Below are positions 1 to 5,075 of a stretch of 7,168 nucleotides of DNA, piece after piece. The stretch is from Candidatus Eiseniibacteriota bacterium (lineage in GTDB: Bacteria > Eisenbacteria > RBG-16-71-46 > JAFGJU01). The notes below the pieces were generated by a model, which made no database searches, was not told the origin of the DNA, and worked only from the letters and a program-made list of their open reading frames with translations. How positions within the stretch are numbered: position 1 is the stretch's first letter; each line of letters starts with the position of its first letter. Location: positions 1-7,168 of the forward strand of contig JAFGJU010000163.1 in the NCBI GenBank assembly GCA_016928935.1, in the 5' to 3' direction. A program made the translations under genes and the position numbers.

Positions 1-2
1 CG

Positions 3-437
3 GGCCTGCTCGTGACCATATTCGGCGGGCTGTCGTTCATAGCGGGTGAGACCGGGCAGGACCTCGTCATCTCCGCCGGCTCCGTGCTGGCGCTCCTGGC
101 GACTCTGATTCCGGCCATGATATTCGTGGCGGCGACGTTCGTGGCCATCGGCTGCTTCGCCAAGAGCACCAAGGAAGGCCAGACCTACTCTTCCTATTTC
201 TACATGGTCATCATGGTGGCTGCGGTGGTGACCATCTTCCCGGGCGTGGACCTGGGCCTCAAGGGCTTCTCCATTCCTCTCATAGGGGTGCTGTTTCTGG
301 GGCGGGAGATACTGAGCGGCGCCTTCGTGCCGGCTCACGTGGCGGCGGCGCTCGTGTCCACGCTGGCCATCGCCGTGGGCGCGCTGGTCCTGTCTGTCAG
401 GCTCTTCTCCAACGAAAAAGTGATGTTCAGGATCTGA
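3..437 (+). CDS. ABC-2 type transporter permease, NatB-like (C-terminal part)
   Basis: The frame is open to the left edge, so the true start lies outside the window; 144 residues are visible and end in TGA. They contain several strongly hydrophobic stretches, at about visible residues 25-52, 64-80, 89-103 and 110-131, as expected for membrane helices. The loop AKSTKEGQTY (about 53-62), followed by a Tyr/Met-rich helix, and the ending RLFSNEKVMFRI resemble the C-terminal half of NatB-type ABC-2 permeases (COG1668), where a similar loop and a final FxxEKxxF tail are common. Such permeases sit in the cytoplasmic membrane and work with a separate ATPase subunit in export, of sodium in the case of NatAB. 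The ATPase would be expected to the left and is not visible. Substrate is unknown. Family assignment rests on sequence style and is fairly secure; sodium specificity is not. Confidence 0.72.
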   Translation, partial: GLLVTIFGGLSFIAGETGQDLVISAGSVLALLATLIPAMIFVAATFVAIGCFAKSTKEGQTYSSYFYMVIMVAAVVTIFPGVDLGLKGFSIPLIGVLFLGREILSGAFVPAHVAAALVSTLAIAVGALVLSVRLFSNEKVMFRI

Positions 438-474
438 CCGCCGCGTGGCGCTGCACGCCGTGCCCCCGCGGCGG
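438..474. terminator. Convergent inverted repeat between two stop codons, possible bidirectional terminator
   Basis: The whole gap between the permease TGA and the flavoprotein TAG (minus strand) is bounded by a perfect 8-bp inverted repeat, CCGCCGCG (438-445) and CGCGGCGG (467-474). Inside it lies a second short stem, GGCG (447-450) with CGCC (456-459) around a 5-base loop. The position suggests transcript ending or 3'-end protection for both genes. There is no T tract on either side, so it is not a classical intrinsic terminator. Confidence 0.45.
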
Positions 475-2163
475 CTACTCCTTCGGTTCGTACAGCTTGT
501 ACGGCCAGACGATGAGACTTCCGTCCAGGAACTTCACGTCTTTGCAGCCCTTTCTTTCCAACATCTTCTGCGCCAGGTAGGCACGAATGCTGGAATCGCA
601 GAACGCGACCACCTCTTTTCCGTCGCAGAATTCCGCCCCCGACAGGGCCAGGTCCCTCATGGGGGTGTGCTGTACGTTGGGATGTTCGATCCTGGAGAGT
701 CTCCACTCAGTGTTCGTCCTCACGTCCAGCATGAGCAGGTCGGGATGGCCGTTCATCTTTTTCTTGAGCTGCTGTGCGGATACGGTCTTGGCCGTGCCGT
801 CCATCTTGTTGCGGACGACGTTTGCGGCGTCGTGCACGGCGTCCATCGACGGACTGAAGGGCGGCGCGTACGCAAGGTCCAGGCTGGAGAGCGCCTTCAC
901 GTCCATGCCGCAGGAAATCGCGGTGGCGACCACGTCTATTCTTCTTGCGACCTCGGCCTTTCCGATGCACTGGGCGCCGAGCACTCTGCCGTTCTCGGCG
1001 TCGGCCACCAGCTTCAACGTTACTTGTGAGACTCCCGGGTAGTACTCCGCGACGTCGGTCGGAGACACTATGGACGAGACCACTTTGAACCCGGCCTGTG
1101 CCGCTTCGCGTTCGGTGAGCCCGGTGCGCGCCACGGCGAGGTCGAAGACCTTGGCGATCGCGGTGCCGATGATTCCGGGGAAGGTGTCCCGGCCTCCGGC
1201 GACGTTTGTGCCTATCACCCTGCCCTGCTTGTTGGCCGTGGAGCCCAGCGGCACGAACACGGGCTTGCCGGTGACCAGGTGTTTGCACTCGACGCAGTCC
1301 CCCCCGGCGTAGATCGCGGGGTCGGAAGTCTGGAGGAACTCGTTCACGGCTATGGCGCGGGTGGCGCCTATCTGCAGGCCGGCCTCCGTCGCAAGCGACG
1401 TCTCCGGTCTGACTCCTATCGACACCAGGGCTATGTCGCAGTCTATCGCCTCCGAGTCTGTGATGAGCCTCTTCACCCTTCCTCCCTGCGTGCCTTCGAA
1501 GCGCTGGGCCCGCTGCGACAGAAGCAGCCTTACACCCTGGCCGTCAAGCGCGCGGGTGACCATGGAGGCCATCTCCTCGTCCAGGAGGGCGGGCAGCGGC
1601 CAGTCCAGCATCTCGACCACCGTGACCGACATGCCTCTGGCCTTGAAGGCCTCGGCCATCTCCAGTCCGATGAGCCCGGCGCCGATTATGGCCGCCCTGC
1701 GGGGCTCCTCCTTCTTGATGTAGTCGGCTATCGCGAGCATGTCCGGGATGTCTTTGAGCTTGAACACGCCGTTCAGGTCGCGGCCTTCCAGCGGAGGCAC
1801 GAAGGGCCTCGCGCCGGTGGCCAGCACCAGCGCGTCGTAGGGCAGGGGGAATTCCCTTCCCTCGGAGTCCCTGCAATGGACGGTTCCGGCGCTCCTGTCG
1901 ATGGAGAGCGCCGCCGTCTCCAGAAGCACGTCTATGTCGAGCCGTTGTTTGAAGTAGTCGGCGGTCCGCATGACGAGCTGCTTGGAAGTCCTGATCGCGC
2001 CCGAGACGTAGTACGGCATCCCGCACGCCGCGTAAGACACGGACTTGCCGGCTTCCAATATCTTGATGTCCGCCTTGGGGTCCAGCCGGCGCGCGCGCGA
2101 CGCGGCCTTGGGTCCCGCGGCCCCACCCCCCACTACTAGAATCCTCTTCCGCGATTCCGACAT
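475..2163 (-). CDS. CoA-disulfide reductase / NADH oxidase-type flavoprotein with C-terminal rhodanese domain
   Basis: The 562-residue protein belongs to the FAD- and NAD(P)H-dependent disulfide reductases (class III, COG0446) fused to a rhodanese domain, as in the CoADR-RHD and NADH-dependent persulfide reductase proteins of Bacillus and Shewanella. Visible motifs: FAD-binding GGGAAG at 12-17; the single redox cysteine Cys47 in SYAACGMPYY; ATGARP at 115-120; NAD-binding GAGLIG at 161-166; second FAD motif IYAGGD at 284-289; tyrosines in YYPG (374-377) and YAPPFS (432-437), where CoA-disulfide reductases carry active-site tyrosines. Residues about 458-557 are the rhodanese domain, with LDVR (479-482) and the active loop CDSSIR, Cys522. 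Length is normal for this fusion. The ATG is preceded by GGAGGT (2169-2174) with a 5-base spacer, which fixes the start. It probably reduces CoA disulfide, CoA-persulfide or polysulfide with NAD(P)H in the cytoplasm. It faces the peptidase gene divergently and the permease gene convergently. The fold and fusion are secure; the exact substrate is not. Confidence 0.9.
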   Translation of the reverse strand: MSESRKRILVVGGGAAGPKAASRARRLDPKADIKILEAGKSVSYAACGMPYYVSGAIRTSKQLVMRTADYFKQRLDIDVLLETAALSIDRSAGTVHCRDSEGREFPLPYDALVLATGARPFVPPLEGRDLNGVFKLKDIPDMLAIADYIKKEEPRRAAIIGAGLIGLEMAEAFKARGMSVTVVEMLDWPLPALLDEEMASMVTRALDGQGVRLLLSQRAQRFEGTQGGRVKRLITDSEAIDCDIALVSIGVRPETSLATEAGLQIGATRAIAVNEFLQTSDPAIYAGGDCVECKHLVTGKPVFVPLGSTANKQGRVIGTNVAGGRDTFPGIIGTAIAKVFDLAVARTGLTEREAAQAGFKVVSSIVSPTDVAEYYPGVSQVTLKLVADAENGRVLGAQCIGKAEVARRIDVVATAISCGMDVKALSSLDLAYAPPFSPSMDAVHDAANVVRNKMDGTAKTVSAQQLKKKMNGHPDLLMLDVRTNTEWRLSRIEHPNVQHTPMRDLALSGAEFCDGKEVVAFCDSSIRAYLAQKMLERKGCKDVKFLDGSLIVWPYKLYEPKE

Positions 2164-2253
2164 GTTCTACCTCCAACCCGATTCGTCCCGGTGAAGTCGC
2201 TCTCCCGAAGGACCAAAAATCGGGCGCGACCTTCCTCCCGGTCCGGTTTCAAG

Positions 2254-2282
2254 TTTACATGAGTCAGCTCATTCTGTACTAT
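2254..2282 (+). promoter_or_regulatory. Candidate promoter for the M24 peptidase gene
   Basis: TTTACA (2254-2259) and TACTAT (2277-2282) are separated by exactly 17 bases and match the bacterial housekeeping -35/-10 consensus at 5/6 and 4/6 positions. This is one of the few AT-richer patches in the gap between the divergent genes. It would give a transcript starting near 2289 and a leader of about 185 bases. If the organism is an archaeon, the stretch around 2251-2260 could instead act as a TATA region. The call rests on consensus matching only. Confidence 0.4.
2259..2272. promoter_or_regulatory. 14-base dyad ATGAGTCAGCTCAT, candidate operator
   Basis: Perfect 5-bp arms ATGAG and CTCAT flank the 4-base centre TCAG. 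The dyad sits between the proposed -35 and -10 elements, where a bound dimeric regulator would block or remodel the promoter. It lies in the gap shared with the divergent flavoprotein gene, so it could affect both. No second copy was noticed in the window. Confidence 0.35.
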
Positions 2283-2473
2283 TCGCAGATGAACGCCCGC
2301 TCCCGCCCGGGAGCCGGCGCGGCCGACCGTGGCCGCACGACTATGCACCGACCATTATGCGGTAGGCCGTGAGACTGCTCAACCGATTTGTTCGGCCCGG
2401 CCGGGAGTGTCGGTGCTCTTTCGTCCTCCGCCGGACACCGCGGCGGAACGGGCAGTTCAGCAGTGGAGGAGAC
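2283..2473 (+). other. GC-rich hairpin-bearing leader upstream of the M24 peptidase gene
   Basis: This non-coding part of the 310-base divergent gap holds several possible stem-loops. They are GCTCCC/GGGAGC with a 4-base loop (2299-2314), GCGGCC/GGCCGC with a 6-base loop (2319-2336), the palindrome CCCGGCCGGG (2396-2405), and TCCGCCG/CGGCGGA with a 7-base loop (2427-2447). The last ends 17 bases before the ribosome-binding site at 2465-2469. No known riboswitch consensus was recognised. High GC content makes some of these stems expected by chance. On the other strand, 2164-2253 contains only the flavoprotein ribosome-binding site and no convincing promoter. Confidence 0.35.
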
Positions 2474-3703
2474 ATGAAGAGCGAGATTCCGGGATTGATG
2501 AGGGAACGGGGACTGGACGCAATTGCGGTTCTGGGCGGGGGCGTGGACAACCCCGTGATGACCTACCTGACAGGAAAGGCGCGACTTATGCGTTCCGTGT
2601 TTGTGATGAAAGCCGACGGAGGCAGTCTCCTGGTGCACAGCCCGATGGAACGCGACGAGGCGGCTCCGACGGGGCTTCCGCTAATCGATTTTGTGCAGGC
2701 CGGGCTCAAGGGCTTCACGGAGGAGGAGGGCAGCGACGCGGGGGGCGAGGCGCGCATGGTCTGCCACGTCATGGAGAAGCTGGGCGTGAAGGGCAAGGTG
2801 GCCCTGTACGGGAAGGTGGAAGCAAACAGGCTGCTTTACCAGGCCGAGGTCATAAGGAAGCGGATGAAGAACGTCGAAGTGGTGCCCGACGCGGACAGGA
2901 GTATTTTCGACGACGCGAGACTCACAAAGGACGCAGCAGAGATAGAGCACATGCGCGACGTGGGCAGGAGGACGTGCGAGGCGATCGCCCTCACGAGGGA
3001 TTACCTCTTTTCCTGCCCGATAGAGGGAACTCGCGTCGTGAAGCGGGAGGGCGGCCCCTTGAGGATAGGCGACCTGAGGGCGATGCTGCGGGCGGAGCTC
3101 ATCAAGCGCGGGCTGGTGGAGCGTAGCGGGACGATACTCTCCATGGGCAGGGACTCGGCGGTGCCGCACAACTTCGGAAACGACGAAGCGGTTGTGGAAA
3201 CGGGAAAGACCATAATCTTCGACGTGTTCCCGGGCGAAATAGGGGGAGGATACGTCTTTGACATAACGAGGACGTACTGCGTCGGCAACGTGCCGGAAGC
3301 GGTGCAGAGAATATACGACGACGTGCTGGAGGCGCACCGGTCGTCGATTGCGGCGCTCAAGCTGGACACCTTTGCCCGAGTCTACCAGGACAAGGTCTGT
3401 GACTTCTTCGAGTCTCGCGGCTATTCCACCATCCGGCAGAACGACGCCAACACCGAGGGCTACGTGCACGGCCTGGGCCACGGTGTGGGACTGGAAGTGC
3501 ACGAACGACCGCGGCTGGGCGGGTCGCAGAACAACGTGGACAAACTCGTTGCCGGGACGGTGTTCACGATCGAACCCGGGCTCTACTTCGAGTCAAAGGG
3601 CATGGCCGTCAGGATAGAGGACCCGGTGTTCGCCAGGCCGGACGGTAAGTTTGAAGTGCTCGTGGAGTTTCCACGGGAGTTGACCGGCTACCGGCCGGCG
3701 TAG
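2474..3703 (+). CDS. M24 family metallopeptidase, Xaa-Pro dipeptidase/aminopeptidase-like
   Basis: The 409-residue protein has the two-part architecture of prolidases and X-Pro aminopeptidases: a creatinase-type N-terminal domain (about 1-150) and a pita-bread catalytic domain. The five ligands of the dinuclear metal centre are all visible: Asp250 (IIFD), Asp263 (FDITRTY), His336 (GLGHGVGLEVHE), Glu367 (FTIEPGLY) and Glu382 (VRIEDPVF). His232 in SAVPH matches the conserved substrate-binding histidine. Such enzymes cleave peptides before or after proline in the cytoplasm. There are two extra residues between the aspartates and an added loop at about 184-197, compared with the compact prolidases I know. 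The start was chosen because GGAGG (2465-2469) lies 4 bases before the ATG; a longer in-frame reading from GTG at 2369 would run through leader hairpins and has no ribosome-binding site. hflX follows 93 bases later on the same strand. Whether it acts on dipeptides or longer peptides cannot be told. Confidence 0.88.
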   Translation: MKSEIPGLMRERGLDAIAVLGGGVDNPVMTYLTGKARLMRSVFVMKADGGSLLVHSPMERDEAAPTGLPLIDFVQAGLKGFTEEEGSDAGGEARMVCHVMEKLGVKGKVALYGKVEANRLLYQAEVIRKRMKNVEVVPDADRSIFDDARLTKDAAEIEHMRDVGRRTCEAIALTRDYLFSCPIEGTRVVKREGGPLRIGDLRAMLRAELIKRGLVERSGTILSMGRDSAVPHNFGNDEAVVETGKTIIFDVFPGEIGGGYVFDITRTYCVGNVPEAVQRIYDDVLEAHRSSIAALKLDTFARVYQDKVCDFFESRGYSTIRQNDANTEGYVHGLGHGVGLEVHERPRLGGSQNNVDKLVAGTVFTIEPGLYFESKGMAVRIEDPVFARPDGKFEVLVEFPRELTGYRPA

Positions 3704-3708
3704 CCGGT
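3683..3708 (+). other. Strong stem-loop spanning the M24 peptidase stop codon
   Basis: ACCGGCTAC (3683-3691) and GTAGCCGGT (3700-3708) form a perfect 9-bp stem with an 8-base loop, and the TAG stop (3701-3703) is inside the 3' arm. No T run follows, so it is more likely an mRNA-stabilising or attenuation structure than a simple intrinsic terminator. It lies between the peptidase and hflX. Confidence 0.45.
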
Positions 3709-3714
3709 AACGAG

Positions 3715-3778
3715 CGCGCACCCGGTCGGGCGTGTCGGTGGAGCCGGGGGGTGCGCGGGCGAGCGCGGGGCCGCCCCG
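3715..3778 (+). promoter_or_regulatory. Two further stem-loops in the hflX leader
   Basis: CGCGCACCC (3715-3723) pairs perfectly with GGGTGCGCG (3749-3757), giving a 9-bp stem with a 25-base loop. CGGGG (3766-3770) pairs with CCCCG (3774-3778) around a 3-base loop. The second hairpin ends only 4 bases before the hflX Shine-Dalgarno sequence. Together they could limit ribosome access to hflX or act as a processing site in a peptidase-hflX transcript. No -35/-10 or TATA-like element was seen in this spacer. Confidence 0.4.
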
Positions 3779-3782
3779 TCGC

Positions 3783-3790
3783 GGAGGTGA
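3783..3790 (+). promoter_or_regulatory. Shine-Dalgarno sequence GGAGGTGA for hflX, decides an ATA start
   Basis: GGAGGTGA is an 8-base perfect complement to the usual 3' end of 16S rRNA. It ends 6 bases before the ATA codon at 3797, a normal distance. Its last three bases TGA (3788-3790) are an in-frame stop, so hflX cannot begin upstream of it. Confidence 0.7.
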
Positions 3791-3796
3791 CGCAAC

Positions 3797-5074
3797 ATAT
3801 ACACGCAATCAGCGACAGACAGGCGTGAGAAGGCCATCCTGGTCGGCATCAAGGATTCGAGACAGGGAAACGGCGAGGAGTCGCTGGACGAGCTGGCCCT
3901 CCTGGTGGACACGGCCGGCGGGACCGTCGCCGGACGGCTCCTTCAGAAGCGCGAGTCCATATCCTCGGGCACCTTTCTCGGTAGGGGCAAGGTCGAAGAG
4001 CTCAAGGACCTCATGGAGGAGCGTCAGGCGGACGTCGTGGTGTTCGACGCCGACCTTTCACCCGGGCAGGTCAGAAACCTGGAGAGGCACCTCAACGCGA
4101 AGGTCGTGGACAGGAGCGAGGTCATTCTTGACATCTTCGCGCAGCGCGCCAGGACCCGGGAGGCGCGCGTGCAGGTGGAGCTTGCCCAGTTGGAATATCT
4201 CCTGCCCAGACTCACTCGGCTGTGGAAGCACCTTTCGCGGCTGGGCGGCGGCATAGGAACGAGGGGCCCCGGCGAGACCCAGCTCGAAGTCGACCGCAGG
4301 CGGGTCCGCGAGAGAATAGCCGGTCTCAAGAGGCAGCTTTCCAGGGTCGAGAAAGAGAGAAAGGTGCAGCGGCAGTCCCGGGAAGACGTCTTCTCGGTGG
4401 CCGTCGTGGGTTACACGAACGCCGGCAAGTCGACTCTGTTCCGCGCGCTCACCGACGCCGACACCCTGATAGAAGACCGGCTGTTTGCCACCCTCGACGC
4501 CAAGGCTAGGCGCCTCCGCGGTCGGAGGGTGCCGGCCATCGTGGTGACCGACACGGTCGGGTTCATAAGGAGGCTGCCGCACCACCTGGTCACGTCGTTC
4601 CGGGCCACCCTGGAAGAAGTCCTCAACGCCGACCTGCTCGTCCACGTCGTGGACTCGAGCTCTTCGCACGCAGGCGAACAGATAGGCGTCGTGGAAGACG
4701 TGCTGGTTGAGATAGGCGCCGGCGGGAAGCGCACGGTCATCGCGCTGAACAAGACGGACGTGGCGGACCCCGATGCCGTGAGGGGCCTCAAGCAGAAGCA
4801 TCCCGGCGCGGTCGAGCTATCGGCTCTGACCGGCCAGAACACGGAGGTTTTGGTCGAACGGATTCTGGAGGCGGCGCGGTCGGACAAGGTCCTGGCCACG
4901 GTTGAGATACCCCTGACGGAGGAGCGCCTCATCTCATACCTCAGGGGGGCCTGCGAGTTCGCTCACGAGAAGGTGCTTTCGGACAGGGTCAGAATAAGGC
5001 TGTGGGCGGGGAAGAAGGAATTGGGGAGGCTGTCGCAAAAGGGAGTGCCGGTCCGAGTGAGCCGAACGGCTTGA
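3797..5074 (+). CDS. hflX: GTPase HflX, probable ATA start codon
   Basis: HflX is a ribosome-associated GTPase that splits stalled or hibernating ribosomes under stress. Read from ATA at 3797 the protein has 425 residues, the usual size. Motifs in that numbering: an N-terminal strand EKAILVGIKDSR at about 13-24, as in bacterial HflX; the HflX-specific glycine-rich segment starting GGGIGTRGPGETQ at 150; G1 GYTNAGKST at 205-213; G3 DTVGF at 252-256; G4 NKTD at 318-321; G5 SAL at 342-344. A coiled-coil linker precedes G1. The frame from 3791 to 3904 contains no ATG, GTG or TTG. The first conventional start, GTG at 3905, would remove the conserved N-terminal strand and has no ribosome-binding site. 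A perfect GGAGGTGA sits 6 bases before ATA, so initiation at AUA is the best reading; CTG at 3839 or a sequencing error are alternatives. The upstream spacer is rich in hairpins. The stop is one base from that of the opposing sensor gene. Confidence 0.93.
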   Translation: MYTQSATDRREKAILVGIKDSRQGNGEESLDELALLVDTAGGTVAGRLLQKRESISSGTFLGRGKVEELKDLMEERQADVVVFDADLSPGQVRNLERHLNAKVVDRSEVILDIFAQRARTREARVQVELAQLEYLLPRLTRLWKHLSRLGGGIGTRGPGETQLEVDRRRVRERIAGLKRQLSRVEKERKVQRQSREDVFSVAVVGYTNAGKSTLFRALTDADTLIEDRLFATLDAKARRLRGRRVPAIVVTDTVGFIRRLPHHLVTSFRATLEEVLNADLLVHVVDSSSSHAGEQIGVVEDVLVEIGAGGKRTVIALNKTDVADPDAVRGLKQKHPGAVELSALTGQNTEVLVERILEAARSDKVLATVEIPLTEERLISYLRGACEFAHEKVLSDRVRIRLWAGKKELGRLSQKGVPVRVSRTA

Positions 5075-5075
5075 C

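Noticed and set aside
1279..2139. 286-codon open frame antisense to the flavoprotein gene
   Set aside because: Long antisense frames are expected in GC-rich genes; the translation is rich in Gly, Arg, Val and His with no domain, and the minus-strand protein is unambiguous.
2369..2473. N-terminal extension of the M24 peptidase from GTG 2369
   Set aside because: The extra 35 residues are Arg/Cys-rich and unlike the family, they cross the leader hairpins, and the ATG at 2474 has its own GGAGG site.
2681..3502. 273-codon open frame antisense to the M24 peptidase gene
   Set aside because: Compositional shadow of the real gene: no motif, no ribosome-binding site and a His/Val/Arg-rich translation.
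3732..4256. Open frame overlapping the start of hflX in another frame
   Set aside because: Its translation is arginine-, serine- and tryptophan-rich without any family resemblance, and it overlaps clearly coding hflX sequence.
3905..5074. hflX starting at GTG 3905
   Set aside because: It removes the conserved N-terminal strand and helix of HflX, which are encoded in the same frame upstream, and there is no ribosome-binding site before this GTG.
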